Positions 34,719 to 44,323 of a DNA stretch of 64,000 bases are shown piece after piece. Source of the stretch: Pseudomonadota bacterium (GTDB lineage Bacteria; Pseudomonadota; Gammaproteobacteria; Steroidobacterales; Steroidobacteraceae); NCBI GenBank assembly GCA_023391815.1, contig JAEWAF010000064.1, forward strand, positions 1 through 64,000, written 5' to 3'. A program made the translations under genes and the position numbers. Every line of letters begins with the position of its first letter. Position 1 is the first letter of the stretch. The notes under the pieces are model-generated. The model did no database searches. It was given only the letters and a program-made list of their open reading frames with translations, and had not been told where the DNA came from.

Positions 34719-35846
34719 ATGATGTTTCATCTGCGTGCCGCGGTGGCGGCTTGTATCTGCGGCTTCGTGGCGATGTCTCCGGCGCTCGCCTCGGAGTCGT
34801 CGCCCCTCCCGCCGCTTCAGCAGAACGGGGGGACCTGGGACTCGGGTCACGTGCAAGGCATCGCCGTGGACGTGAAGGGCGGCTACATCTATTACTCGTT
34901 CACCAACCTGCTGGCGAAATACGACTTCAGCGGCAAACTGATCGGAACGCTGCACGGCTGGACCGGTCATCTCGGCGATCTGGATTTCAACCCCGCGGAC
35001 GGCAAGCTTTACGGCTCGCTCGAATACGGGAAGGAGCGCGCCTTCTACATTGCCGTGATCGATGCGAGCCGGCTCGACCGCGTCGGCGTCGAGGCCGGCA
35101 AGACGGAGATTTTCCGCACCGTCTATCTTCCCGAAGTGACCGAGGACTTCGGCGCCGACCTGGATGGCGATGGCACGGTGGATCATCGTTACGGGTGCTC
35201 CGGCATCGATGGCGTCGGTTTCGGTCCCGCCTTCGGCCGGGTTGATGGTGCGCGCTATCTCACCGTCGCGTACGGCGTCTACGGCGACAACGATCGCGAC
35301 GACAACGATCATCAAGTGCTGCTTCAGTACGACGTGAGTGGCTGGAGCAACTATGCCCGGCCGCTCGACGAAGCGGCGCTACATCGCAGCGGGCCGCGGA
35401 GGATGCAAGGAAAGTATTTCGTCCGCACTGGCAATACGACGTGGGGCGTCCAGAATCTTTCGTACGATGACTCGCTGCACTTGTGGTTCATGGGCGTCTA
35501 CCGGGGTAAGAAGCCCGCTTTCCCCAATTATTCATTGTTCGCCGTCGATGGCGGCAAGCCACCGAAGCGCGGCGATCTGTTCGGTGTACGAAACGCGGAC
35601 GGCAAGGGCTGGGAGCAAGGTCGGTTGCTCACATTGGCCGACGGAGGTTTGAAAGATGCCGCGACCGGTGTGCGCGGTTGGAATCAGAAAGGCGACGTCG
35701 GATTCCAGCCTGTCGGGCGTGGATTGTTTTATATATCCGCGAGCTCTGGCGGCAAGGGCGCGCAAACGTCCGATCTCACCTTGATGCGATGGACGGGGGA
35801 TGCCAGCCAGCCCTTCGTTGCCGCGACCCCGGAAGACATTCGATGA
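34719..35846 (+). CDS. Secreted beta-propeller-like protein of unknown function
   Basis: 375 residues with a signal peptide ending 'MSPALASE'. Repeated strand-turn segments ('VQGIAVDVKGGYIYYSF', 'HLGDLDFNPADGKLYGSL', 'WGVQNLSYDDSLHLWFMG') suggest a beta-propeller. A segment 'ADLDGDGTVDHR' has the spacing of a calcium-binding EF-hand-like loop. I do not recognise a named family; a phytase- or SMP-30-like fold is possible. It starts four bases after the receptor stop, and its own stop overlaps the PhoD start, so it belongs to the same operon and probably acts with the phosphatase in the periplasm. Confidence 0.8.
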   Translation: MMFHLRAAVAACICGFVAMSPALASESSPLPPLQQNGGTWDSGHVQGIAVDVKGGYIYYSFTNLLAKYDFSGKLIGTLHGWTGHLGDLDFNPADGKLYGSLEYGKERAFYIAVIDASRLDRVGVEAGKTEIFRTVYLPEVTEDFGADLDGDGTVDHRYGCSGIDGVGFGPAFGRVDGARYLTVAYGVYGDNDRDDNDHQVLLQYDVSGWSNYARPLDEAALHRSGPRRMQGKYFVRTGNTTWGVQNLSYDDSLHLWFMGVYRGKKPAFPNYSLFAVDGGKPPKRGDLFGVRNADGKGWEQGRLLTLADGGLKDAATGVRGWNQKGDVGFQPVGRGLFYISASSGGKGAQTSDLTLMRWTGDASQPFVAATPEDIR

Positions 35847-37486
35847 CTGTGAATCTCGAGCGCCGGCGGCTCGTCGTCGGAAGCGCGGTCGGCCTGAGCG
35901 CGTTGATGCTTCCCATCGGGCGCAGTCTCGCGGCTGAAGTGTTGGGCGCAAAGGGCTTCACGCATAACGTTGCCAGTGGCGAGCCAGCGTCGGATTCCAT
36001 GCTGCTGTGGACTCGTTATGTGCCGGCCGCGAACGTCGATGAAGCTCGCATGGACGTTGAGCTGTCGCTGGATCCCGATTTCAGACGCGTCGTTTCAGGC
36101 GCCAGCGTGCGGGCCGCCGCGCATCGGGATTGGACCGCCAAGCTGACCGTCGATGGTCTGCAACCTCGCACGACCTACTGGTATCGGTTCATCGCGCCGG
36201 ATGGCACCAGATCCCCAGTCGGGCGGACCAGAACATTGCCGGACGGCGCTGTCGAGCGTTTCGGCCTGGGCGTGTTTTCCTGCTCGAACATGCCGTTGGG
36301 CTGGTTCAATGCCTATGGCCACGCGGCGGCTCGTGACGATCTGGACTTGTGGCTGCACGTGGGCGACTACATCTATGAGTACGGCCTCACAGCGTACAAA
36401 GAAAAAGATCGCGTTGCCGACCGAGACGTCATGCCCGCGCACGATCACGAGATGATCAGCCTGGCGGACTATCGCCTGCGCCATGCTTGCTATCGCGCCG
36501 ATCCGGACTTGCAGAAGCTGCACCAGATGGCGCCGATGGTGGCGCTGTGGGATGACCACGACAGCACCAATGACAGTTGGGAAGGCGGCGCTCAGAATCA
36601 CCAACCGAAGACCGAAGGCGATTGGAGCATTCGGCGCGCGGCTTCGATGCAGGCGTATCGCGAGTGGCTGCCCGTTTCCGAGGAGCCCTGGAAGTCATAT
36701 CGCATCGGCGCACTCGCCACGTTGTATCGGACCGAGTCGCGCTTGCTCGCACGCACGCGTCCGATCTACGCGGAGTTGGCCAAAGCGCATGAGGCCGGCA
36801 ATCCGGATTCGGCGTTGAGAAATTTCCGTGATGGAGTTTGGAGCGACCCGACGGCAACGATGCTGGGCTCGACTCAAGAATCCTGGCTGGCGCAGGAGTT
36901 GAAACGCAACGCGCCCGTATCCACTTGGCAGCTCATCGGCATGGCGACCATCGCCGGTCGCACTCTCATGCCCGAAGCGACGCTGCAATGGATTCGCCCC
37001 GAAGCGGGCGAGGGCGTCTTGAACAAGTTCAAGAAGGACGTCCGAGGTTCCAAACTCGGGGTGCCGATGTGGATGGATCGCTGGGACGGTTATCCGGCGG
37101 CTCGCTCGCGCCTGTTGAAGAGCGCTCAAGAAGCGGACGCCGATCTAGTCATGCTCTCAGGCGACAGCCACAACGCCTGGGCCTATTCGCTCGCGGAAGA
37201 TGGACGACCCGCGGGCATCGAGTTCGCCGGTCACAGCGTCACCTCGCCGGGCATGGAGGGACAGTTGGCCGTCGATCCCAAAGAAGTTGCTCGCGCGTTT
37301 GTGACAACCAATCCCGAGCTGGTCTGGGCCGACACCAGCCAGCGCGGCTACATGATGATCGATGTGACTCCCCAGCGCGTGACCGGCGAGTGGTTGTTCA
37401 TGCGAACGATCAAATCGCGCAGCACCGCCGTGGCGGGCACGCATCGCCTGTCCGCCGAGCGGGGACGGCGCACGTTTTCGACTTAG
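35843..37486 (+). CDS. PhoD-type alkaline phosphatase/phosphodiesterase, Tat-exported
   Basis: 547 residues. The N-terminus 'LERRRLVVGSAVGLSALMLP' is a twin-arginine signal. A PhoD N-terminal beta-sandwich ('FTHNVASGEPASDSMLLWTR', 'TTYWYRFIAPDG') precedes the metallophosphatase domain with 'GVFSCSNMP', 'LHVGDYIYEYG' (metal Asp), 'ALWDDHDSTND' (Asp-Asp-His) and 'VMLSGDSHNAWAY' (Asp, His). PhoD enzymes use Ca2+ and Fe3+ to cleave phosphomono- and diesters, including teichoic acids and nucleotides. The start codon overlaps the previous stop (ATGA), placing it last in the sigma-FecR-receptor operon. Confidence 0.93.
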   Translation: MTVNLERRRLVVGSAVGLSALMLPIGRSLAAEVLGAKGFTHNVASGEPASDSMLLWTRYVPAANVDEARMDVELSLDPDFRRVVSGASVRAAAHRDWTAKLTVDGLQPRTTYWYRFIAPDGTRSPVGRTRTLPDGAVERFGLGVFSCSNMPLGWFNAYGHAAARDDLDLWLHVGDYIYEYGLTAYKEKDRVADRDVMPAHDHEMISLADYRLRHACYRADPDLQKLHQMAPMVALWDDHDSTNDSWEGGAQNHQPKTEGDWSIRRAASMQAYREWLPVSEEPWKSYRIGALATLYRTESRLLARTRPIYAELAKAHEAGNPDSALRNFRDGVWSDPTATMLGSTQESWLAQELKRNAPVSTWQLIGMATIAGRTLMPEATLQWIRPEAGEGVLNKFKKDVRGSKLGVPMWMDRWDGYPAARSRLLKSAQEADADLVMLSGDSHNAWAYSLAEDGRPAGIEFAGHSVTSPGMEGQLAVDPKEVARAFVTTNPELVWADTSQRGYMMIDVTPQRVTGEWLFMRTIKSRSTAVAGTHRLSAERGRRTFST

Positions 37487-38274
37487 GCGAGCGCGTTCAG
37501 GATCGCCTGTTCGACCGGCGAATACTCGCCGTCGGCGCGCTGCAAGTTGATGGGCTCACGCGGCAGGAGCGGCGGCTGCGCCATGAAGCGGGGATTCCTG
37601 CCCCGATGCGGTTGAGCGGAGTGCACGAGGAACGGATGGCAGAGGTAGACAGTGCCGGCCTCGCCGACGGCCAGCACTTCCGGTCGATGCGACGAGCTCG
37701 CGAATCCATCGGCCGCCAGTTCACGTAGCGAGAGTCCTGCTTCTCCCGCCGGCGCCAGTTGTCTTGCGATGTCGAGGTGCGAGCCGACACGGATACGTGT
37801 CGGCGCGTCGTCGTGCTCGACATCGGAGAATAGAAACAGCATCAACAAAGCTCGCCCACGGCTGTTCACGTTCGCGCGCCATTCCATGAAGTCCGGCGCC
37901 TCGAAGCCGAAGCTCACATCGATGTGCCAGCCGTCGTCGCCCGGCGCGGTCGGCGAAGGAAAGCGGACCGGGAACGTTCCAAGCGTGCCCTGAGGAAGCC
38001 AGCGCCCCGCACCGACCAGTTGATCGAATGCCTGGTGCAACACCGGCGTGTTCGCAGCCTCGCGAAATGGCGCCTGGCCGAATTGGCCGAGACGGATCAC
38101 CGGCTGGGTCCAGGTCGAGGAATCATTGGGGTCGCAGCCCGTGGCCCGCCAGAGAATCTCGCGCGCCTCTTGCGCGTTTTCCCTGGAGAACGCCCGGTTC
38201 AGGCGCACGAAGCCATCCCGGATGAAGGAGGAGATATCTGCGGCGTTCAGTGCCGGCACGAGTCCAGAGTCCAT
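37483..38274 (-). CDS. Phytanoyl-CoA dioxygenase (PhyH) family protein
   Basis: 263 residues from the ATG at 38274. The jelly-roll 2-oxoglutarate/Fe(II) oxygenase shows 'GWHIDVSFGF' (HxD iron ligands), 'RALLMLFLFSD', 'VGSHLDIAR' and 'VYLCHPFLVHSAQPHRGRNP', with the distal iron His and the 2-oxoglutarate-binding Arg. PhyH proper hydroxylates the alpha carbon of branched acyl-CoAs, but bacterial relatives act on many substrates. It overlaps the convergent PhoD gene by four bases and is divergent from the penicillin acylase gene. Confidence 0.87.
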   Translation of the reverse strand: MDSGLVPALNAADISSFIRDGFVRLNRAFSRENAQEAREILWRATGCDPNDSSTWTQPVIRLGQFGQAPFREAANTPVLHQAFDQLVGAGRWLPQGTLGTFPVRFPSPTAPGDDGWHIDVSFGFEAPDFMEWRANVNSRGRALLMLFLFSDVEHDDAPTRIRVGSHLDIARQLAPAGEAGLSLRELAADGFASSSHRPEVLAVGEAGTVYLCHPFLVHSAQPHRGRNPRFMAQPPLLPREPINLQRADGEYSPVEQAILNALA

Positions 38275-38364
38275 GCGCCTTAATACGCGATCTGCCCGCG
38301 CTCTGGCAAACCCCCGCCGAACCATTCACCATTCGGAGCAGTCCATCACGCGACCGCCGATGCC

Positions 38365-40539
38365 ATGAAAACAGTCCCTTGCCTGTTGCTGGTGTGCCTT
38401 GCTGCCCAGACGAATGTCGCCGCGGCCTCGGCCGATAGCGCCCGCTGGGAGCAGCATGTGAAGCGAACCAGCATCGTTCGCGACGACTGGGGCATCGCTC
38501 ACGTGCATGGCAAGTCGGACGCGGACGCCGTGTTCGGCATGATCTACGCCCAGGCGGAAGACGACTTCAATCGTATCGAGACCAATTATCTGAGCTCGAT
38601 GGGACGGCTGGCCGAAGCCGAAGGCGAGGGCGCGATCTACAAAGACCTGCGCATGAAGCTGTTCATCGACCCGGCCGACATGCAGGCTCGATATGCGGCG
38701 AGCCCCAAGTGGTTGCAGGTGCTGATGACGGCGTGGGCCGACGGCCTGAACTATTACCTGGATACTCACAAAGAGGTGAAGCCCCGCGTCATCACCCGCT
38801 TCGAGCCGTGGATGGCGCTCACGTTCAGCGAAGGCAGTATCGGCGGCGATATCGAGCGCGTGTCGCTGAGCCAGCTCGAGGCGTTTTACGGCAAGCGCCG
38901 AGTCGCAATGCTTGCCGACGAAAATCCTGCGGTGTTCCGCGAGCCGAGCGGTTCGAATGGCTTTGCCATTGCGCCAGCCATCACGGCCGATCGTCACGCC
39001 CTGCTGCTGATCAATCCGCACACCTCGTTCTTCTTTCGCTCCGAGCTGCAAATGACCAGCGACGCCGGGCTCAATGCTTACGGCGCGGCCACCTGGGGGC
39101 AGTTCTTCATCTATCAGGGCTTCAACGATCGCCTGGGCTGGATGCATACGTCGAGCGGCGTCGATGTGGTCGATGAGTTTCTCGAGACCGTCGACGGTCA
39201 GGGCGACTCGATGCGCTACAAGTACGGCAACGAGTGGCGGCCGCTCAAGGCCGTGAAAATCGATGTGCCGTATCGGTCCGGGGCTGGCACGCTCGCCACC
39301 CGGACATTCACCGTGTACAAAACCCATCGCGGACCGATCGTGCGCGAGGTCGATGGCAAGTGGGTGAGCATCGCCCTGATGCATCGGCCGTCCGAAGCGC
39401 TCCAGCAATCCTTCCTCCGTACCAAGGCGCGCGATTACAAGTCATATGTGAAAGCCACGCAGTTGCAGGCGAACTCATCGAACAACACCATCTATGCCGA
39501 CGCCGATGGCAACATCGCTTATCTGCATCCGCAATTCGTGCCGAAGCGCGACGACCGCTTCGATTACACCAAGCCGGTCGACGGCAGCGATCCCGCCACC
39601 GACTGGCAGGGACTGCACGAGCTCGACGAGCTGCCGCATGTGTTCAATCCGGGCAATGGCTGGATCATGAATACCAACAACTGGCCTTATTCAGCGGCGG
39701 CTGAATACAGCCCCAAACGCGACAAGTTTCCCCGTTACATGGACAGCGCAGGGGAGAATCCGCGCGGTCAGCATGCGATTCGAGTGCTGGAGAACAACAA
39801 AGACTTCACCTTATCGTCGCTGATCTCGGCGGCTTACGATCCTTATCTCACCGCCTTCGCTCGGTTGATCCCGACGCTCGTGCAAGCTTACGACGGATTG
39901 CCTGCCGATCAGCCGCTGCGCGCGCAGCTGAAAGAACAAATCGAGCTCTTGCGTAAGTGGAATTATCTCTGGTCGGCGGACTCCACCGCGACCTCGCTCG
40001 CGGTGTTCTGGGGTGAGACGCTGTGGAAGGAAGTCGCGGATACATCGCGCGATGCAGGTATTTCGATTTACGACTACATGGCCGAGCGGGCAACGCCCGA
40101 TCAAAAGCTGCAAGCGCTGTTGACCGCGTCGAATCGCCTCGCCGGGGACTTCGGCAACTGGCGCACGCCATGGGGTCATATCAACCGGTTCCAACGGCTC
40201 ACCGGCGACATCGTGCAACCGTTCAATGACGACGCGCCGAGCATTCCCGTGCCGTTCACGTCGGCCCAATGGGGCTCGCTGGCCTCGTTCGGTGCGCGAG
40301 CCTATCCCGGAACCAAACGTTACTACGGCACGAGCGGGAACAGCTTCGTCGCCGTGGTCGAGTTCGGAGACAAGGTGCGGGCGCGTGCCGTTTCAGCGGG
40401 CGGTGAGAGCGGAGATCCCAAGTCGCCGCATTTCAACGACCAGGCCGATCGCTACAGCCGCGGAGATCTGCGCGAGGTTTATTTCTATCCGGCGCAGCTC
40501 AAAACGCACACGAAGCGCACGTATCACCCCGGCAGGTAA
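38365..40539 (+). CDS. Penicillin acylase family (Ntn-hydrolase) acylase
   Basis: 724 residues with a signal peptide ending 'TNVAAASA'. The precursor layout is alpha chain, spacer and beta chain. The chain break is predicted at 'EPSG|SNGFAIAP', making S197 the nucleophile at the N-terminus of a ~528-residue beta chain. Downstream features include 'LLINPHTSFF', 'NDRLGWMHTSSGVDVVDEFL', 'YKTHRGPIV' and the oxyanion-type 'LQANSSNNTIYADADGNIAY'. Family members cleave acyl-amide bonds (penicillins, acyl-homoserine lactones, aculeacin). The resemblance to the periplasmic acylases of this group is clear, but the substrate is not. Confidence 0.92.
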   Translation: MKTVPCLLLVCLAAQTNVAAASADSARWEQHVKRTSIVRDDWGIAHVHGKSDADAVFGMIYAQAEDDFNRIETNYLSSMGRLAEAEGEGAIYKDLRMKLFIDPADMQARYAASPKWLQVLMTAWADGLNYYLDTHKEVKPRVITRFEPWMALTFSEGSIGGDIERVSLSQLEAFYGKRRVAMLADENPAVFREPSGSNGFAIAPAITADRHALLLINPHTSFFFRSELQMTSDAGLNAYGAATWGQFFIYQGFNDRLGWMHTSSGVDVVDEFLETVDGQGDSMRYKYGNEWRPLKAVKIDVPYRSGAGTLATRTFTVYKTHRGPIVREVDGKWVSIALMHRPSEALQQSFLRTKARDYKSYVKATQLQANSSNNTIYADADGNIAYLHPQFVPKRDDRFDYTKPVDGSDPATDWQGLHELDELPHVFNPGNGWIMNTNNWPYSAAAEYSPKRDKFPRYMDSAGENPRGQHAIRVLENNKDFTLSSLISAAYDPYLTAFARLIPTLVQAYDGLPADQPLRAQLKEQIELLRKWNYLWSADSTATSLAVFWGETLWKEVADTSRDAGISIYDYMAERATPDQKLQALLTASNRLAGDFGNWRTPWGHINRFQRLTGDIVQPFNDDAPSIPVPFTSAQWGSLASFGARAYPGTKRYYGTSGNSFVAVVEFGDKVRARAVSAGGESGDPKSPHFNDQADRYSRGDLREVYFYPAQLKTHTKRTYHPGR

Positions 40540-40713
40540 CGAGACGAGCAAGGGGCTGGGCGGCACCTAAAGTCCCAAACCGGCCGCGACCGAAGCGCAA
40601 TGTTCTTCAAGATATTCACACACAAGTGAGTGAGTATTGACGGCGAACGGGCCCCGGCGCATGATCCGCCGCACGCGCTGGCACCAAGACCGGCGTCCAT
40701 GCAGGGGGGAGTT

Positions 40714-42960
40714 ATGACGGCGTCTGGTCTGTTGGCGTCCGCCTCGGCGGTCGCGATGTTGGGGTTGCCGGGTCTGGCTGCGGCACAGGCTTCGGGAGAG
40801 GGGACGAATCAGCTCGAGGAAATCATCGTCACGGCCACGCGACGTAGCGAACGCTTGCAGGATGTGCCTCTGAGCATCACCGCGTTCTCGCAGGACGATC
40901 TGACCAGCAAGGGCATCGTCGGGTACGAAGGCCTGGCGCGCGAAACGCCGGGCGTGGTGCTCAACAAGCCGACCGCCAACTTCAACAATTTCACCGCGCG
41001 CGGTATCGCCACCAACGGTTACGGCGCCAATCTGCAAAACACGGTGGCCATTTATATCGACGAGTTGCCGATCTCCACTATCGGCAACACCACCGTGCTC
41101 GATCCGAATCTGTTCGACGTGGAGCGCATCGAGTTCCTGCGCGGCCCGCAGGGCACGTTGTTTGGATCGGGCTCCTTGTCCGGCGCGCTGCGTATTCTCA
41201 CCAGGAGCCCGGACTTGAACGGGTTCGACGCCGCCGGCACGGTCGATACCGGCGTGACCGACGGTGGCTCGCTCCGCCAACGATACAACGGCATGCTCAA
41301 CGCGCCACTCGTCGACGACAAGCTCGGCCTGCGGCTGGTGGGCTTTTATCGGGACGAAGAAGGCTATCTCGACAACATCGGTACCGGCGTCAAGAACTCG
41401 AACACCCTGGTCGATTGGGGCGGTCGCGCCATCCTGCTATGGAAGCCCACCGATGCGTTGTCGGTGCGCTTGCTCGCCTCCTACGAAGACAGCAATCCCA
41501 AGGATTCCTCGCTCACCAATCCGGCGCTCGGCGAGCGCAAACGCAATTCGGATCGTCCCGACCTGTTCGTCGGTGAGCTCACGACGTTCAATGCGACCGT
41601 CGAGTATCAGTTCGACGGCGCGCTGCTCACCAGCTCGTCCACCTATTCCACGTTCGATCAAAAGTTCTTCGTCGACCTGGCGGGCACGTTCAACGGCGCG
41701 ATCGCGTTCGGCCTGGACGCCTACGGGTATCAGGACACGTTCGTCGAGGAACTGCGCATCGCCTCCGATCCGGGCGGCAGGTTCGATTGGGTGATTGGCG
41801 GCTTCTTCCTCGACCGGCGCCACGATGTCGATTACTTCTATCGTTCCTCGCCCGAGTTCCTGGCGACGCGCGGCATCACCGGCCTGCCGGATGAGTATTA
41901 CCAGCGTCAGTACAACCACACGATCTCTCATGAAATCGCCGGGTTCGGCGAGCTGACATATCACCTCACCGATCGGTTCTGGTTGACGTATGGCATGCGC
42001 TACGGCGGCGTGGACGCTCGTTCTTATGTCGAAGGCGGTTATAACAGCGCCTATCTCACCTGGGCGCTGCTTGGAATTTCGGGACAGCTGCCGATGGTGC
42101 CGATCGCGCCGGTCGCTGGCGTGAAGGCGGAGGGTCATCGGCCTTCATATAAAGTAAGTGCGTCGTTCCAGCCGATTCCCCAGATGACGACCTACGCGAC
42201 GGTGTCGACCGGTTTCCGTTCGCCGGTGGTCAATGGTTTCGCGGGCCGGTCGAGCGTGGTCGATCCCACGGACCTGGTGATTCCGAACGGTGCGGACACC
42301 GACAAGATTCAGAATTACGAGATCGGTGCCAAGGGCACCTGGTTCGAGGGTCGAGTGACGACCAACCTGGCCGCGTACCTGATCGATTGGAGTGACATTC
42401 AAGTGCAGGCCAACCGAGTGTCGGACTCGGTGCAGTTCGCGACCAACATCGGCGAGGCGCGCAGCAAGGGCTTCGAGTTCGAGATCACGGCGCTGCCGAT
42501 TCGCGATGTGCAGATCGGCCTGAGCGGCTCGTTCAATCAGGCGCATGTGACGAAGCTGACGGCGCAAGAGGCGGCGATCTCGGGCGCAGTGCCCGATGCT
42601 CGACTGGCGGCGCCGAAGTTCCAGGGCGGCGCGTATGTCAACTACGGGTTCGATGTTACATCCGGCACGCGGGGCTTTTTCTCGGCGGCCTTCCAGCACG
42701 TCGATTCGTTCCCGAGCTCGTTCCCGCGCGTGCCTGGCGCACCGAATCGGATCCTGCCGACGTATGGCTACACGGACAGCTACAACAACGTGAATCTCAC
42801 GTTGGGCGCGATCATGGGCGGGCTGACGGTGACGACGTATGTCGAGAATCTGTTCAACGACGATTCCGTCACTTACATCCACCCCGAGGCGTTCCTGGCG
42901 AGTCGATTCGGCACCATGCGGCCGCGCACGGTGGGCCTGCGGATCAACTACGATCTCTAG
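40714..42960 (+). CDS. TonB-dependent receptor (no STN domain)
   Basis: 748 residues from the ATG at 40714, which has a GGGGGGAG site; an ATG at 40699 is an alternative. Signal peptide ends 'GLAAAQA'. The TonB-box region 'LEEIIVTATRRSERLQDVPL' and plug motifs 'GIATNGYGANLQNTVAIYID' and 'RIEFLRGPQGTLFGSGSLSG' are typical of the large sphingomonad/Steroidobacter-type receptors. The barrel ends 'RPRTVGLRINYDL'. Without an STN domain it is a transporter only. It lies ten bases before an MFS transporter gene, so it likely imports the substrate of the downstream enzymes across the outer membrane. Confidence 0.95.
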   Translation: MTASGLLASASAVAMLGLPGLAAAQASGEGTNQLEEIIVTATRRSERLQDVPLSITAFSQDDLTSKGIVGYEGLARETPGVVLNKPTANFNNFTARGIATNGYGANLQNTVAIYIDELPISTIGNTTVLDPNLFDVERIEFLRGPQGTLFGSGSLSGALRILTRSPDLNGFDAAGTVDTGVTDGGSLRQRYNGMLNAPLVDDKLGLRLVGFYRDEEGYLDNIGTGVKNSNTLVDWGGRAILLWKPTDALSVRLLASYEDSNPKDSSLTNPALGERKRNSDRPDLFVGELTTFNATVEYQFDGALLTSSSTYSTFDQKFFVDLAGTFNGAIAFGLDAYGYQDTFVEELRIASDPGGRFDWVIGGFFLDRRHDVDYFYRSSPEFLATRGITGLPDEYYQRQYNHTISHEIAGFGELTYHLTDRFWLTYGMRYGGVDARSYVEGGYNSAYLTWALLGISGQLPMVPIAPVAGVKAEGHRPSYKVSASFQPIPQMTTYATVSTGFRSPVVNGFAGRSSVVDPTDLVIPNGADTDKIQNYEIGAKGTWFEGRVTTNLAAYLIDWSDIQVQANRVSDSVQFATNIGEARSKGFEFEITALPIRDVQIGLSGSFNQAHVTKLTAQEAAISGAVPDARLAAPKFQGGAYVNYGFDVTSGTRGFFSAAFQHVDSFPSSFPRVPGAPNRILPTYGYTDSYNNVNLTLGAIMGGLTVTTYVENLFNDDSVTYIHPEAFLASRFGTMRPRTVGLRINYDL

Positions 42961-42970
42961 GAGACAACAG

Positions 42971-44323
42971 TTGTCGACCGCCGCAGCCGCGCGGCCCGAC
43001 GCACGAGCCTGGTTCGTGCTCGGCATGCTGTGCTTCGTCTACGTCCTGAACTTCCTGGATCGGCAGCTGCTGTCGATTCTTGCCAAGCCGATCCAGGATG
43101 ATTTGGGCGTGACCGATGGCCAGCTCGGGCGCATCGGCGGTTTGTACTTCGCGCTGTTCTATTGTTTGATTTCGATCCCAGTCGGCTGGCTGGCGGATCG
43201 GACCAATCGGGTGCGCGTGCTCTCGTTCGCGTGCGCGCTGTGGAGTGCGGCGACGGTGGCTTGCGGATTGTCTTCCACATACCCGCAACTCGTCGCCGCC
43301 CGCATGGCGGTGGGTGTGGGCGAAGCGGGTGGTGTGCCGCCGTCGTACGCGATCATTTCGGATTACTTCGGACCGGGCACGCGTGGCACGGCGCTCGGAT
43401 TGTTCAATCTCGGTCCGCCGCTCGGTCAGGCGTTGGGCGTGGCGTTCGGTGCGTCGATTGCAGCAGCCTACAGCTGGCGGAGCGCGTTCGTGGTGCTCGG
43501 GGCGGTCGGTGTCGTCACTGCGCTGGTCGTTTATTCATTCGTTCGAGAGCCAGTGCGAGGGCGCCTCGATTGCAAGCCGAGCTCCGTGCCTGGAACGGCC
43601 GAGAATGAGCGTGCGGGCTTTCGCGAAACGATTGCCATGTTCTTCTCTCGGCCTGTGCTGGTCATGGTGTCGCTGGCGAGTGGCGCCACGCAGTTCGTGA
43701 CCTATGCGTCGTTGAACTTCACTACGCTGTTTCTAATGCGTGAGAAGGGCATGACCCTGAACGAGGTCGCGGTTTATTACGCTCTGCTCATCGGGATTGG
43801 CATCAGCGCAGGCATGTATGCGTCCGGTCGCCTCGTCGACAAATTCGCGCCACGCGGCAAGCAGGCCTATGCGATGGTGCCCGCGATCGGACTGGCGCTG
43901 GCGATTCCGTTCTTCATCGGCTTCGTGTGGGCGCCGAGCTGGCCGATGGCGTTGCTGTTTCTGATCGGGCCGACGTTCTTCAATTATTTCTATCTGTCGC
44001 CCGCCGTGGCATTGGTGCAGGAGGAAGTACGTCCGCACGAACGCGTGCTGTCCGGTGCGCTGTTGCTGCTGGTCATGAACCTCATCGGGTTGGGGCTCGG
44101 TCCGACGTATCTCGGCGCGGTGAGCGATCTGCTGCGTGAGAGCCATCCGACCAACTCGTTGCAGATTGCTTTCTACACACTCGTGCCGTTCTACGCGCTG
44201 GCGGTGCTCATGTTTCTCGGCCTGGCCAAGAAGCTGAAACACGAAGGCGTCCTGACCGGAACGCTACGCGACGAGACCAGCGCGGCGGAGAGGGTTGCGC
44301 GAGGGACTGGAGCCACATCGTGA
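42971..44323 (+). CDS. MFS transporter (spinster-like)
   Basis: 450 residues from a TTG start with AGGAG seven bases upstream. Twelve membrane helices. Signature 'FVYVLNFLDRQLLSILAKPI' in helix 1, the loop-2/3 motif 'GWLADRTNRVRVLSFACALW', 'RMAVGVGEAGGVPPSYAIIS' and 'ISDYFGPGTRGTALGLFNLG' match the spinster-like branch of the major facilitator superfamily common in sphingomonad-type catabolic clusters. It probably moves the imported compound, or a product, across the inner membrane. The stop overlaps the esterase start. Confidence 0.93.
   Translation: MSTAAAARPDARAWFVLGMLCFVYVLNFLDRQLLSILAKPIQDDLGVTDGQLGRIGGLYFALFYCLISIPVGWLADRTNRVRVLSFACALWSAATVACGLSSTYPQLVAARMAVGVGEAGGVPPSYAIISDYFGPGTRGTALGLFNLGPPLGQALGVAFGASIAAAYSWRSAFVVLGAVGVVTALVVYSFVREPVRGRLDCKPSSVPGTAENERAGFRETIAMFFSRPVLVMVSLASGATQFVTYASLNFTTLFLMREKGMTLNEVAVYYALLIGIGISAGMYASGRLVDKFAPRGKQAYAMVPAIGLALAIPFFIGFVWAPSWPMALLFLIGPTFFNYFYLSPAVALVQEEVRPHERVLSGALLLLVMNLIGLGLGPTYLGAVSDLLRESHPTNSLQIAFYTLVPFYALAVLMFLGLAKKLKHEGVLTGTLRDETSAAERVARGTGATS

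Noticed and set aside
32555..34720. 721-codon open frame on the minus strand opposite the TonB receptor
   Set aside because: It is the antisense shadow of a well-supported receptor gene in GC-rich DNA; its translation is Val/Glu/Arg-rich with no motif and it has no ribosome site.
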